DNA of 64,000 nucleotides from an uncultured Collinsella sp. (GCA_902491345.1 CABUHI010000005.1:1-64000), one strand, 5' to 3'; shown: positions 1 to 9,504, numbered from the stretch's first letter. Translations and numbers: made by a program. Notes: a model not told the origin generated them from the sequence alone.

Positions 1-10
1 GGGGAAGGGG

Positions 11-35
11 TGGGGAAAGGTGTTGAAAAATGGGG
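11..35 (+). promoter_or_regulatory. MraZ operator boxes
   Basis: TGGGG at 11-15, TGTTG at 21-25 and TGGGG at 31-35 are direct repeats on an exact 10-bp phase. MraZ proteins are known to bind TGGGN repeats spaced this way ahead of mraZ. The middle repeat is degenerate. The boxes overlap the -35 of the promoter described next, which fits autorepression of the division cluster. Confidence 0.75.
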
Positions 36-51
36 CAGTTACCCATATTAT
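23..51 (+). promoter_or_regulatory. mraZ promoter
   Basis: TTGAAA at 23-28 and TATTAT at 46-51 are separated by 17 bases, a good sigma-A type promoter. The -35 lies between and partly under the MraZ boxes. Transcription would start near 58, leaving a leader of about 60 bases before mraZ. Confidence 0.65.
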
Positions 52-119
52 TAATGACGTCGACAGGCGGGGTGGTTCCCCGCGTACGTGCCATCTGAGT
101 AACCGAGGGGAGGGCGCAC

Positions 120-554
120 ATGGGAATGACTGGTGCATACGAGCGCAATCTCGATGCAAAGGGTCGTCTGTCCCTGCCTGCACCCCTTCGCGAGGAGCTT
201 GGAGAGCACGTTCGCGTGTTCAAAGCCCTGGATGTCGATGCTCTGTACGTGTTCTCTGCCGAGGCCTTCGATAAGTGGGTCGAAGGACTCTTCGCGGGTC
301 GTGAGGGCCATGAGGGTTTTAACCCGCGTGACATTAATGACCAGAAGCTCATGAGGGCGATCAACAAGCGCACCACGTCGATGGACGTGGACAGCGCCGG
401 TCGTATCGGTCTTTCCGAGTCTCTCCGCAAGCAGGCGAACCTCGGCCGCGAGGTCACGGTTGTGGGCAACTACGACCACCTTGAGGTTTGGGATCGCGCC
501 GCGGCCGATGAGGACGATGACGATGAGGCCCTGCTGGACCTCTTCTTCTCGTAA
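120..554 (+). CDS. mraZ: Transcriptional regulator MraZ
   Basis: 144 aa DNA-binding regulator at the head of the dcw cluster; in other bacteria it binds its own promoter region and represses or tunes the cluster. Two SpoVT/AbrB-like half-domains are visible, each with the family D-x-x-G-R core: NLDAKGRLSLPA near residues 10-21 and MDVDSAGRIGL near 88-98. The tail is strongly acidic (DEDDDDE). The ATG at 120 follows a GAGGGGAGG ribosome site. The phased TGGGG boxes upstream support autoregulation. rsmH follows after 20 bases, so the two are almost certainly co-transcribed. Confidence 0.96.
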   Translation: MGMTGAYERNLDAKGRLSLPAPLREELGEHVRVFKALDVDALYVFSAEAFDKWVEGLFAGREGHEGFNPRDINDQKLMRAINKRTTSMDVDSAGRIGLSESLRKQANLGREVTVVGNYDHLEVWDRAAADEDDDDEALLDLFFS

Positions 555-574
555 GGGCAAGGCACGGGTAACGG

Positions 575-1540
575 ATGGAGCGTGGGATCTTGACACAAGA
601 ATATCGGCATGAACCTGTCATGCTCAGCGAAGTGCTTGAGTCGCTGCGGCTAAAGAGCGGCTCCGTTGTCTGCGATTGCACCCTTGGCGGTGCCGGCCAT
701 TCGGTAAAAATGGCCGCGCAGGTGGGGGAGACGGGCCTTTTGCTCGGCGTCGATCAGGACGACATGGCCCTCGAGGCCGCTGGCGCCCGTCTGGACCGCG
801 AGGTTCCCGGCGTTCCGCACCAGCTGCTGAAGGGCAACTTCGGCGACTTGGACGAGCTGCTTTGCTCGGCCGAGGTGCCCGGGGTCGATGGCTTCCTGTT
901 CGATTTGGGCGTTTCGTCACCGCAACTCGATATCCCTGGCAGGGGCTTTTCGTATAACGAGGACGCCCCATTGGACATGCGGATGGATCCGGGTAATAAC
1001 ACCTTAAACGCAGCTGAGGTCATCAACACCTATAACGAACACGATCTCGCCCGGATTCTACGCGTCTACGGCGAAGAGAAGTTCGCCTCGCAGATCGCGC
1101 GCGAGATCGTGCGCCGCCGCGAGCAAGAACCGATCGAAACCACCGGCCAATTTGTCGAGATCATCAAGGCGGGTATCCCGGCTGCCGCTCGTCGGCATGG
1201 TGGACACCCGGCCAAGAAAAGTTTCCAGGCCATTCGCATCGAGGTCAATCACGAGCTCGATGTGCTCGAACGGGGGCTTGATGCCGCCACCAGGTGGCTC
1301 AACCCGGGCGGACGTATCTGTGTCATCTCGTATCACTCGCTCGAGGACCGTATCGTAAAGAACCACTTTAAGGAGATGAGCCAGGGGTGCACGTGTCCGC
1401 CGGAGATTCCGGTGTGCGTGTGCGGCAACGTGCCGATACTCAAGGTCATCACCCGCAAACCCTTGGTTGCCCAGCCTGATGAGGTTGAGCGCAACCCTCG
1501 GGCGAGATCAGCCAAAATCCGTGTGGCACAGCGTCTGTAG
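575..1540 (+). CDS. rsmH: 16S rRNA (cytosine1402-N4)-methyltransferase RsmH
   Basis: 321 aa cytoplasmic SAM-dependent methyltransferase (MraW) that methylates C1402 of 16S rRNA in the decoding centre. The N-terminal HEPVML motif (12-17) and the SAM-binding DCTLGGAGHS (34-43) are intact, as are GFLFDLGVSSPQLD and the C-terminal CVISYHSLEDRIVK. It also has the family's cysteine-rich segment CTCPPEIPVCVCG, followed by NPRARSAKIRVAQR at the end. The length matches the family. ATG 575 is used; a TTG 15 bases further in is an alternative start. Second gene of the dcw cluster. Confidence 0.96.
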   Translation: MERGILTQEYRHEPVMLSEVLESLRLKSGSVVCDCTLGGAGHSVKMAAQVGETGLLLGVDQDDMALEAAGARLDREVPGVPHQLLKGNFGDLDELLCSAEVPGVDGFLFDLGVSSPQLDIPGRGFSYNEDAPLDMRMDPGNNTLNAAEVINTYNEHDLARILRVYGEEKFASQIAREIVRRREQEPIETTGQFVEIIKAGIPAAARRHGGHPAKKSFQAIRIEVNHELDVLERGLDAATRWLNPGGRICVISYHSLEDRIVKNHFKEMSQGCTCPPEIPVCVCGNVPILKVITRKPLVAQPDEVERNPRARSAKIRVAQRL

Positions 1541-1630
1541 GCGCGACCGCGCGATATTGGACCTCCCGCTCGCACCATAAACGAAGCTTAAACACACTAC
1601 CAACGTACTCGGGATGGGAGGCGGCATATC

Positions 1631-2101
1631 ATGGGCTACAACACTTCAAGCGCAGCACTCGCCTATGATATGAACGCCATGCCCGCCTATCGTGAGACGC
1701 CGCAGGCCCCCGTTGCTCCCCGTGAGCAGCGCACGCCGCGCTTTGATGTCTACACGGGCGCGGGCCGTCAGGCAAACCAGGCGGTAAGCCCGGTTTTCAT
1801 GAGCGTTCTTAAAACGTTTTGCATCATTGCGGCTATCTTCATGACGATCGGCGTCGCCCGCGTGGCGCTCGCCGGCGTTACGGCCCAGGTGCTCAACAGC
1901 AACGCCGAGCTTACCAACACGCTCGAAAAGGCGACCGATGAGAGCTCCGACCTGGAGGTCATGCATTCGGTCTATGGCGCCGACACGCGCATTCGCGACC
2001 TTGCGGGCGCTTATGGCATGGTGGAGCCCAGCGAGAGCGTTACACTTGACTTTTCGCAGGATGCAGCCGCGGGCGCCAACGCGACCGCGACCGCTCAGTA
2101 G
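1631..2101 (+). CDS. ftsL: FtsL-like divisome membrane protein
   Basis: 156 aa protein in the position of ftsL, between rsmH and the septal transpeptidase. It has a cytoplasmic N-terminal tail of about 57 residues, one membrane segment (about 58-81), a short extracytoplasmic stretch with heptad-like spacing (about 85-115), and an Ala/Thr-rich end. This is the bitopic plan of FtsL, which bridges FtsQ and FtsB to FtsW and FtsI. FtsL diverges strongly in sequence, so the call rests on topology and position. A GGGAGGCGGC site precedes ATG 1631. ftsI begins 17 bases after the stop. Confidence 0.75.
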   Translation: MGYNTSSAALAYDMNAMPAYRETPQAPVAPREQRTPRFDVYTGAGRQANQAVSPVFMSVLKTFCIIAAIFMTIGVARVALAGVTAQVLNSNAELTNTLEKATDESSDLEVMHSVYGADTRIRDLAGAYGMVEPSESVTLDFSQDAAAGANATATAQ

Positions 2102-2118
2102 CAAGACGGTAGCTGAGT

Positions 2119-3984
2119 ATGACAAATGACTATCGCCGCGGTTCCGATAGGGGCCGCGGTTCTGGACGTCCCTCGTCGCGGGGACGTTCTGGTTATCAAG
2201 GAACGGGTCGGCAATCTTACAACGCCGGGCGGTCCCGTGGCAACGACCCGGCGTCGCGACTTCGCGGCTCGGGCGGCCCTCAAGTGCATAACACCAGGTC
2301 GCGCAAGAGTTCGCCGACCGAATGGCTCACAGGCACGCCTCTGCCTCGCCGCAAAGCCGTCATGGGATTCATTGGGCTTGGCTTGGGCTTGGGCGTCTTT
2401 CGCCTTGCCGACTATCAGGTTGTCGAAGCCGATAAACTGCGCGAGCGTGCCGATGCGCGTCGCCTGCTTGCGCAGACCCTCTATGCCAAACGTGGCACCA
2501 TCTACGACCGCAACGGTAACGTGCTGGCGTCGTCGGTCGAATGTCGCAACATCGCCGTGAACCCGCAGCTTGTCGAGGACGTTGACAAGACGGTGTCGGC
2601 GCTGGTCAAGGCAACTGGAATCGATAAAAAGACCTGCCGCAAGCTCGTTGAGTCCGATGGAACCTGGGTGTATATCAAGCGCCAGGTGGACGAAGACGAT
2701 GCTGCGACGCTGGAGAAGAAGAACCTGCCCGGTGTGCTTTTTGAGCAGGCCATGAAGCGCGTATATCCATACGGCAATCTGGCATCGCAGGTGCTGGGTG
2801 TAGTGAATGTGGACAACGATGGCTTGACGGGTCTCGAAAAGCAATACAACAAGCTTCTGACCGGCACGAACGGTTCTCTCGTACGCGAGCGCGCGAGGGA
2901 CGGCAGCTATATCGCGGGCGGTGCCTATAAAAAGGTGGCTGCGGTCGACGGCGTTGATATCGTGACGACGCTCGACGTCAATATCCAGCGTGCGGCCGAG
3001 GATGCCCTGGCAGAGGCTGTCGAGAAGACAAAGGCCAAGAACGGCTCGGCGCTGGTCACCGATCCTACGACAGGCGAGATCTTGGCAGCCTGCTCGTATC
3101 CGACTTACGACCAGACCGATCTGGAAAACGCCAAGACCGAGGATATGAACTTGCGCCTGGTCACCGACGCCTACGAGCCCGGCTCGGTCTTTAAGACGCT
3201 CGTGGCGGGCGCCGGCTTCGACTTGGGTGTCGTGCGATCGAGTACGTCGTTTGAGGTGCCGGCGAGCATCAAGGTGGGCGACGATACCGTCACCGATGCC
3301 GACAAGCGCGACTACGCTATGACCATGGATGTGCGCGAGATGATGCGCCGTTCGTCCAACGTGGGCTTTGTCCTGGTGGGGCGCAAGATCGGTGCCGACG
3401 ACTTTGCCACCTATGTGGACAAGTGGGGCATCGGTCACAGCTCTGGTGTAGATTTTCCGGGCGAGAGCCTGGGTATCGTCAAGGAGCGTGACCAGTATGA
3501 CGGCGCCACGCTGGGCTCGATGAGCTTTGGACAGGCACTGTCCGTCTCGCCAATTGAGATCGCACGTGCCGTGGGCGGCATCGCCAACGGCGGCGTGATG
3601 ATGACACCGCACTTCTATAAGTCCAGCAAAGGCGACGAGAAGGACTGGGGCGAAGGCGAGCGCGCGATTTCGGAGGACGCCGCATCCCAGGTGACATCGT
3701 GCATGCAGACGGTCGTGTCCGAGGGAACGGGCGTTGGCGGCGCGGTTGACGGCTATGACGTAGCGGGTAAGACCGGTACGGCCGAACGTGCCGACGAGAA
3801 CGGCGGCTACCTCAAGGAGAACTACATGTCGTCCTTTATGGGCTTTGCACCGGCACAATCGCCCAAGGTGCTGTGCTATATCACGCTCGACGGAACGCCG
3901 AGCGGCTCAGATGCCGCTGCGGTGCCGTTCCAGTCCATTATGGCCAACGCGCTCGACGTGCTGGGTATCCCGCACACGAAGTAG
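2119..3984 (+). CDS. ftsI: Septal peptidoglycan transpeptidase, class B PBP (FtsI-like)
   Basis: 621 aa. It has an Arg/Gly/Ser-rich cytoplasmic tail (1-77), a membrane anchor (about 80-97), a pedestal dimerisation domain, and then the transpeptidase domain with all three catalytic motifs: SVFK with active serine near S356, SSN at 412-414 and KTGT from about K551. It cross-links septal peptidoglycan with FtsW. No PASTA repeats are visible at the C-terminus, unlike many Gram-positive PBP2x proteins. The unusually long basic tail could contact nucleic acid or the Z-ring; that is inference. murE, usually the next gene, is absent. Confidence 0.93.
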   Translation: MTNDYRRGSDRGRGSGRPSSRGRSGYQGTGRQSYNAGRSRGNDPASRLRGSGGPQVHNTRSRKSSPTEWLTGTPLPRRKAVMGFIGLGLGLGVFRLADYQVVEADKLRERADARRLLAQTLYAKRGTIYDRNGNVLASSVECRNIAVNPQLVEDVDKTVSALVKATGIDKKTCRKLVESDGTWVYIKRQVDEDDAATLEKKNLPGVLFEQAMKRVYPYGNLASQVLGVVNVDNDGLTGLEKQYNKLLTGTNGSLVRERARDGSYIAGGAYKKVAAVDGVDIVTTLDVNIQRAAEDALAEAVEKTKAKNGSALVTDPTTGEILAACSYPTYDQTDLENAKTEDMNLRLVTDAYEPGSVFKTLVAGAGFDLGVVRSSTSFEVPASIKVGDDTVTDADKRDYAMTMDVREMMRRSSNVGFVLVGRKIGADDFATYVDKWGIGHSSGVDFPGESLGIVKERDQYDGATLGSMSFGQALSVSPIEIARAVGGIANGGVMMTPHFYKSSKGDEKDWGEGERAISEDAASQVTSCMQTVVSEGTGVGGAVDGYDVAGKTGTAERADENGGYLKENYMSSFMGFAPAQSPKVLCYITLDGTPSGSDAAAVPFQSIMANALDVLGIPHTK

Positions 3985-4110
3985 GGGGTTACAATCTTTG
4001 GGGCGTGGTTTGTTGTCCCATATGAGGGTGTTCACATGCCCTGCACCACGCATGTGCGGCGCTGGGATACAATACGCCGATAGCATTATTAGGTTTACAG
4101 GGGAGCTGCA

Positions 4111-5535
4111 ATGATAGAGATCGCCGTCAACAACCTCGCGGCCGCAACAGGGGCCCGAACCGTGACGGGAGAAGCCGATCGGGTATGCCGCGGGTGCGTT
4201 ATCGACTCGCGCCAAGTCGAGGAAGGGACGATTTTCGTCGCCTTTCCCGGTGAAAACGTCGACGGCAATGATTTTGCTTCCCGTGCCGTCCAGTCGGGTG
4301 CCGGCGCCGTCGTGATGACGCGTGAGCCCGAGGCCGAGCTGGTCTCGCTGGCGCAGGACAAGGGGTGCGCCATCCTGCTGACCGATGATCCCGAGGAGTT
4401 TCTGCTGCGTTTGGCGCACACGTATCGCCTGGAGCTTGGCTGCCTGGTCGTTGGTATTACCGGTTCCATCGGCAAGACGACGACCAAGGACGTGCTCGCC
4501 GCCGTGCTCGCCAAGCGCCATCGTGTCTGGGCCACCAAGGGCAATTTCAATAACCTGATCGGCATGCCGCTCACGGTGCTTTCCGCTCCGGCCGATACCG
4601 AGGTCCTGGTGCTCGAGATGGGCATGAACCATTTCCACGAGATTGAGCGCCTGTCCCAGTCCGCCAATCCCAACCTTGCCATCGTGAGCAAGATTGGTAC
4701 CTCTCACATCGGCATTTTGGGCAGCCGCGAGAACATCGCCCGCGCTAAGGCCGAGATTGTCCAGGGTATGTGCGCCGCCGGCGACTTCTTGCCGCTGCTG
4801 GTTTTGGGCGGTGAGGACGACTTTACGCCGTTCATTCGCGATACGTTCGCCCAGCCTGCTGGTATCGATGTGATGCTGGCCGGCGTCTCGGACGATGATG
4901 AGGTCCGTGCCCGCGACATTCGTGTTGATGACGAGGGACGTCCGGTCTTTACGCTCGATTTTGGCCAGGGTGAGACGATCGATACCATGCTTGCCATCCC
5001 CGGCGTGCAGTCCGTTCCTAATGCCGTTAAGGCCGCCGCGGTTGCCTATCGCCTGGGCGTGACGCCCGAGCAGATCGATGCTGCCTTTAGGGGCCTCACG
5101 ATCACCGGTCACCGCCAGGAGATCAAGCGCGCCAAGAGCGGTGCCCGCGTCATCGACGATTCCTATAACGCCAGTGCCGAATCCATGGCTGCTGGCCTCG
5201 ATCTACTGTGCTCGCTTTCGTGCACGGGGTCTCGCATGGCGATCCTGGGCGAGATGGGCGAGATGGGCGATGAGGCTCCTCGCATGCATGAGCTCGTGGG
5301 CGCCTATGCGGCCGCCAAGAAGCTCGACATGCTGGCGTGCGTGGGTGGTGAGCTGGCCCAGCTTATGGCCGATGCCGCGCGCATGATGGGCATGGACGAG
5401 GACCGCATCCAGGTGTTCTCCGATTATCAGCAGGTGCTCGACCGCATGGGCGGCGCGCTTGAAAAACATGATGTTGTACTGGTCAAGGGTTCCCGCTTTG
5501 TTGAGCTCGACCGCTTTGTGGAAGGTGTGTGCTAG
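4111..5535 (+). CDS. murF: UDP-MurNAc-tripeptide-D-alanyl-D-alanine ligase MurF
   Basis: 474 aa cytoplasmic ATP-dependent ligase that adds D-Ala-D-Ala to the UDP-MurNAc-tripeptide. The P-loop TGSIGKTTTK lies at about 117-126, the central-domain ATP site includes NFNN and LEMGMNHF, and the C-terminal domain carries YNAS and GEMGEMG. The ATG follows a GGGGAGC site. A 126-base gap to ftsI holds TACAAT at 4068-4073, a possible internal -10, although no good -35 is seen. It runs straight into mraY with 3 bases between. Confidence 0.95.
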   Translation: MIEIAVNNLAAATGARTVTGEADRVCRGCVIDSRQVEEGTIFVAFPGENVDGNDFASRAVQSGAGAVVMTREPEAELVSLAQDKGCAILLTDDPEEFLLRLAHTYRLELGCLVVGITGSIGKTTTKDVLAAVLAKRHRVWATKGNFNNLIGMPLTVLSAPADTEVLVLEMGMNHFHEIERLSQSANPNLAIVSKIGTSHIGILGSRENIARAKAEIVQGMCAAGDFLPLLVLGGEDDFTPFIRDTFAQPAGIDVMLAGVSDDDEVRARDIRVDDEGRPVFTLDFGQGETIDTMLAIPGVQSVPNAVKAAAVAYRLGVTPEQIDAAFRGLTITGHRQEIKRAKSGARVIDDSYNASAESMAAGLDLLCSLSCTGSRMAILGEMGEMGDEAPRMHELVGAYAAAKKLDMLACVGGELAQLMADAARMMGMDEDRIQVFSDYQQVLDRMGGALEKHDVVLVKGSRFVELDRFVEGVC

Positions 5536-5538
5536 CCC

Positions 5539-6558
5539 ATGTTCGGCAATCCCTCGTATCCAACGTATCAGGCTTTTTTGGGGCTTGGCATCGCCGCTGC
5601 CATTGCGCTGCTGCTCATGCCGTGGTGGATCAAGCTGCTGAAGGTCGAGGGTATCGGCCAACAGGTCCGAGCCGACGGCCCCAAGCGTCATTTGATTAAA
5701 CAGGGTACGCCGACCATGGGCGGCGTCATCATCCTTGTTGCGATTTCGCTGACCTGCCTGCTGATGGGCAAGCTCACCACCGAGCTCGTGCTCGTGCTGC
5801 TCGCCACGCTGGCGACCGGCGTGCTGGGCCTGATCGACGACCTGACCTCCGTTACGCATGGGCGCTCGCTCGGTCTGACGCCTCATGCCAAGATGATCGG
5901 CCTAACCATTATCTGTGTCACCTTTACGGTACTTGCCGTTAACTGGTGCGGCGTCGCCCCCGAGATTCGTTTTCCCGGCGGCCTGACGATTGACCTTGGC
6001 GTGCTTTCGACCACCATCTGCGGCCTTTCGTTCCCGTGGCTCTACATTGTCTTTTGCTGGCTGATGATCGCCGGTCTTTCTAATGCCGTGAACCTGACCG
6101 ATGGCCTTGACGGTCTTGCTGGCGGCACCTCCATGATTGCCATGCTCGCCATGGCTGCCATGGCGTTTTTGCACGGAGACGTGAACCTGTCCATCTTCTG
6201 CACCGCGTGTGCCGGTGCCTGCTTGGGCTTTCTGTGGTTCAACTGCTATCCGGCGAGCATCTTTATGGGCGATACCGGCTCGCTTGCCCTGGGCGCCGCG
6301 TTTGCCTGCACGTCCATCATGACCAACACCGAGGTCGTCTCCCTCATCATCGGCGGCCTGTTTATCGTTGAGACCCTGTCGGTCATGATTCAGGTTGTCT
6401 ACTTCCACTTTACGCACAAGCGCGTCTTCCTTATGGCGCCCATCCATCATCATTTCGAAAAGAAGGGCTGGGCCGAGACCAAGGTCGTCATCCGTTTTTG
6501 GATTATCGCTGCTGCCTTTGGTGCCGTTGGCCTTGCTCTGTTCTTCCAGTTGGGATAG
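5539..6558 (+). CDS. mraY: Phospho-N-acetylmuramoyl-pentapeptide transferase MraY
   Basis: 339 aa polytopic membrane enzyme that transfers phospho-MurNAc-pentapeptide to undecaprenyl phosphate, forming lipid I. The catalytic signatures are present: the DD pair in GLIDDLTS, NLTDGLDGLAGG, FMGDTGSLALG and the histidine motif HHHFEKKGW. About ten hydrophobic segments are visible. It starts at ATG 5539, 3 bases after murF, so translation is probably coupled. murD follows after 9 bases. Confidence 0.97.
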   Translation: MFGNPSYPTYQAFLGLGIAAAIALLLMPWWIKLLKVEGIGQQVRADGPKRHLIKQGTPTMGGVIILVAISLTCLLMGKLTTELVLVLLATLATGVLGLIDDLTSVTHGRSLGLTPHAKMIGLTIICVTFTVLAVNWCGVAPEIRFPGGLTIDLGVLSTTICGLSFPWLYIVFCWLMIAGLSNAVNLTDGLDGLAGGTSMIAMLAMAAMAFLHGDVNLSIFCTACAGACLGFLWFNCYPASIFMGDTGSLALGAAFACTSIMTNTEVVSLIIGGLFIVETLSVMIQVVYFHFTHKRVFLMAPIHHHFEKKGWAETKVVIRFWIIAAAFGAVGLALFFQLG

Positions 6559-6567
6559 TGGTCTTTC

Positions 6568-7974
6568 ATGTCTCTTGCTGATGTCTTTAGCCTGCTCGTT
6601 TTGGGTCAGGGCAAATCCGGTCTCGATGTCGCCCGCTGGGCGCTGGCACATCCCGAGCGCGTAAGTGCCGTTACCGTGTATGGCGGTGGCACCTCTGAGC
6701 CCAATGACGCCACGCGTGCGCTCGAGGCTGCTGGTGCGTCGTTTGTCTATGGGACCGAACAGGTCGAGGGCGCCTATGACGTATGCGTGACGTGCCCGGG
6801 CATCTCGGAGTTCTCGGGCTTCTTTAAGGCTGGGCGCGAGCATGCCGCCCAGATTATGGGTGAGCCCGAGTTTGCCTATCGCCTGTCGCCCGATAACTGG
6901 ATTGCCATCACGGGCACCAACGGCAAGACGACCACCACGTCGCTGACTGATTATCTGCTTAAGGCTGCCGGCGAGGCCAGCGTTGCTGTCGGCAACATCG
7001 GCGAGCCGCCGGTCAACGAGATTGACGGCCGAGCCCACAACGAGTGGTTTGTGGCTGAGCTCTCGAGCTATCAGATTGCTACGACAACCGAGCTCCACCC
7101 CCGCGTGGCGGTGCTGCTCAACATCACTCCCGACCACTTGGGCTGGCATAAGAGTCATAAGAACTATGCGCTTGCCAAGATCAAACTGTTTGACAATATG
7201 GTCGATGACGATCTGGTGGTTGTCGACGTCGAAGACGCCGGCATTCACGAGTTCGATGAGTACATCTACACGCCGGGTCGTCGCATCTGCAAGGTTGCCT
7301 TTGACGAGCCTGAGGGCGAGGATGCCGCCTTTGTGCGCGATGGCAAGATGATCGTGCGTCTGAAGGGTGTCGAGACCCCGCTCATCGCTACATCCGAGCT
7401 CAAGATCTCGGGCCATCACAATGTTATCAATGCCCTGTGCGCTGCCACGGCTGCCTTGGCAGTCGGTGCCGATGTCGACGGTGTCTGCCGCGGTCTGGCC
7501 TCGTTCCAGCCGCTCGAGCACCGCGTGGAGCCGTGTGGCGAGATTGACGGCGTGCGCTACGTCAACGATTCCAAGGCGACTAACACCGATGCGGTCGAGA
7601 AGGCACTGACGGCATTTCCCGATGACGACGTGATCTTGCTGCTCGGCGGCCACGATAAGGGTACGCCGCTTGCGGACTTTGCCCGCGTCGTTATGGACAA
7701 CGTGCGCTCGGTCGTCTGCTTTGGCGATGCGCGCGAGCGCTTTACCGCCGCTATGGACGAGGCCGATGTCGATGGTGACGTGGATATCGCCCAGGCGGAT
7801 GACCTGCGCGATGCCGTGGACGTCGCCCGTTCGCTGTCGAGCCGTGGCGACGTGATCTTACTTTCTCCTGCCTGCTCTTCGTTCGATGAGTTCTCGGGCT
7901 ATGAGGAGCGCGGCCGCGTGTTTAAGGACTATGTGGCCCAGCTTGCCGCTGCGGCGAAATCGCAAATGGAATAG
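6568..7974 (+). CDS. murD: UDP-N-acetylmuramoylalanine-D-glutamate ligase MurD
   Basis: 468 aa cytoplasmic Mur ligase that adds D-Glu to UDP-MurNAc-L-Ala. It has an N-terminal Rossmann-like UDP-binding domain (LGQGKSGLDVARW), a central P-loop TGTNGKTTTT near 115-124 with the downstream histidine motif LNITPDHLGWH, and a C-terminal domain with NDSKATN, LLLGGHDKG and SPACSSFDEF. Length is normal. It sits 9 bases after mraY and just ahead of ftsW, so it is a middle gene of one long transcript. Confidence 0.96.
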   Translation: MSLADVFSLLVLGQGKSGLDVARWALAHPERVSAVTVYGGGTSEPNDATRALEAAGASFVYGTEQVEGAYDVCVTCPGISEFSGFFKAGREHAAQIMGEPEFAYRLSPDNWIAITGTNGKTTTTSLTDYLLKAAGEASVAVGNIGEPPVNEIDGRAHNEWFVAELSSYQIATTTELHPRVAVLLNITPDHLGWHKSHKNYALAKIKLFDNMVDDDLVVVDVEDAGIHEFDEYIYTPGRRICKVAFDEPEGEDAAFVRDGKMIVRLKGVETPLIATSELKISGHHNVINALCAATAALAVGADVDGVCRGLASFQPLEHRVEPCGEIDGVRYVNDSKATNTDAVEKALTAFPDDDVILLLGGHDKGTPLADFARVVMDNVRSVVCFGDARERFTAAMDEADVDGDVDIAQADDLRDAVDVARSLSSRGDVILLSPACSSFDEFSGYEERGRVFKDYVAQLAAAAKSQME

Positions 7975-7983
7975 GGGTTGCCG

Positions 7984-9504
7984 GTGAGAGAGGAGAGCCC
8001 CCGACAAGGTATGAGGAGGCCCGACTCGGACCGTGCTTCCTCGCGGCGCAGCACACCGCGTTCCGGTCGCGGCGGGCAGACGTTTAGCGAACGCTATATT
8101 GCCGGCGTTCCCGCCCGTATCATGCGCCCTCGTTTGATATTCATGGCCTGCCTGTTTACCTTGGTATGCTTTGGCCTGCTGATGGTGTACTCGGCGTCTT
8201 CGGTCGAGGCGCTGCACGAGAATGGCTCGGCGACGTTTTTTCTGTTTCGACAAGCCGCGTTTGCCGGAGTTGGCGTGCTGGCTATGGTTGCCATCGTGCG
8301 CATCTTGCCGGACAGTTGGTTTGGGGAAGACGTGCTCAGGATCTTCCTCATAGGCATGATAGGGCTACTGTTTCTGGTGTTCTTGGTGGGCAGCGGCAGC
8401 CGTGGCGCCACGCGCTGGCTTAACATCGCCGGTATTCAGTTCCAGCCTTCCGAGTTTTTAAAGCCATTTGCCATTGCGTATTCGGCCATCATGCTTGATC
8501 GCTTCTTTTCGCCCGGTGGCAACATCAACGAATTCCTTCGCAAGATGGGCATCTACCTGGGCATTTCGCTCTTTCTGATCTTTATCCAGCCCGATTTCGG
8601 TACTGTCCTGATCATCCTGTTGACCCTCATGTGCATGGCGTTGTTTGCGGGTCTCGACCCCAGATTTATCATCGGCGTGCTAATCTTCGGCATTCTCGTG
8701 ATCGTGATTGCGCTTGTCGCAGAGCCATACCGTATGGTGCGTATTCAGGTTGCCTTGAACCCTTGGGCCGACGAGTATGGTGACGGCTATCAGGCCACGC
8801 TTGCCATCATGGCGTTTGCCTCGGGCGGTCTGTTCGGCCGTGGCATCGGCAACTCAACCATGAAGTACTCGTATCTGCCCGAGGCGCACAACGACTACAT
8901 CCTGGCCATCATTGGCGAGGAAGTCGGTTTTGTCGGAACCGTGCTGTTCTTCTTGGTGTTTGCGATGCTGATCTACTCGGCGTTTCGCATTGCCGAGCAG
9001 GCGACCGATCGTCGGGGCGCGCTCATGGCGTCTGGCTCCGCAGTCATTCTCGCGGTGCAGTTTTTGATTAACGCGCTGGGCATCCTCAACGTATTTCCCA
9101 TGACGGGCAAACCGTTGCCGTTTATTAGCTACGGCGGCTCTTCGATTATTGTGTCGCTTATGCTCGCCGGTCTGATCCTGCGCGTTTCGTATGAGAGCGC
9201 CCGTCGCGATGAGTACGACCGTCGCCGCGAGAGCTTTGCCGTTATGGATGAGAGCACCGCCGGCGTGCCCCACGTGCGCGGCGAGCGATCTACGCGTAAC
9301 GGTTTTACCGTCCTGGATGGCTCTGCGACCGAGCCGGCAGCCCGCCCGGGTCAGCGAACGGCGCCGCAAGGTCGTCCTCAGCGCCCCACTCCTCGCAATG
9401 CGGGCGGCGGATATAATCGAATCGATTTGAACTCGGACCCGTCGGCGCGTCTGCGCACCGACGACCAGGGACCGCGTGTACGAAGGGACTACCATGACCG
9501 ATAA
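7984..9504 (+). CDS. ftsW: Lipid II polymerase FtsW (SEDS family)
   Basis: About 506 aa SEDS glycosyltransferase of the divisome. There is a basic cytoplasmic N-tail of about 40 residues, about ten membrane segments, and SEDS signatures including QPSEFLKP, QPDFGTV and PFISYGGSS near the end. A hydrophilic C-tail of about 100 residues rich in Arg/Pro follows the last membrane segment. GTG 7984 is preferred because AGGGG lies about 7 bases upstream; TTG 7978 is the alternative. Its end overlaps murG by 11 bases. It works with the FtsI-type PBP encoded above. Confidence 0.93.
   Translation: MREESPRQGMRRPDSDRASSRRSTPRSGRGGQTFSERYIAGVPARIMRPRLIFMACLFTLVCFGLLMVYSASSVEALHENGSATFFLFRQAAFAGVGVLAMVAIVRILPDSWFGEDVLRIFLIGMIGLLFLVFLVGSGSRGATRWLNIAGIQFQPSEFLKPFAIAYSAIMLDRFFSPGGNINEFLRKMGIYLGISLFLIFIQPDFGTVLIILLTLMCMALFAGLDPRFIIGVLIFGILVIVIALVAEPYRMVRIQVALNPWADEYGDGYQATLAIMAFASGGLFGRGIGNSTMKYSYLPEAHNDYILAIIGEEVGFVGTVLFFLVFAMLIYSAFRIAEQATDRRGALMASGSAVILAVQFLINALGILNVFPMTGKPLPFISYGGSSIIVSLMLAGLILRVSYESARRDEYDRRRESFAVMDESTAGVPHVRGERSTRNGFTVLDGSATEPAARPGQRTAPQGRPQRPTPRNAGGGYNRIDLNSDPSARLRTDDQGPRVRRDYHDR

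Noticed and set aside
2095..3858. Long minus-strand open frame over ftsI
   Set aside because: Antisense shadow of a gene with intact catalytic motifs; no ribosome site and His/Arg-rich low-quality sequence.
5902..7653. Long minus-strand open frame over mraY and murD
   Set aside because: Spans two real genes on the other strand and shows no family sequence.
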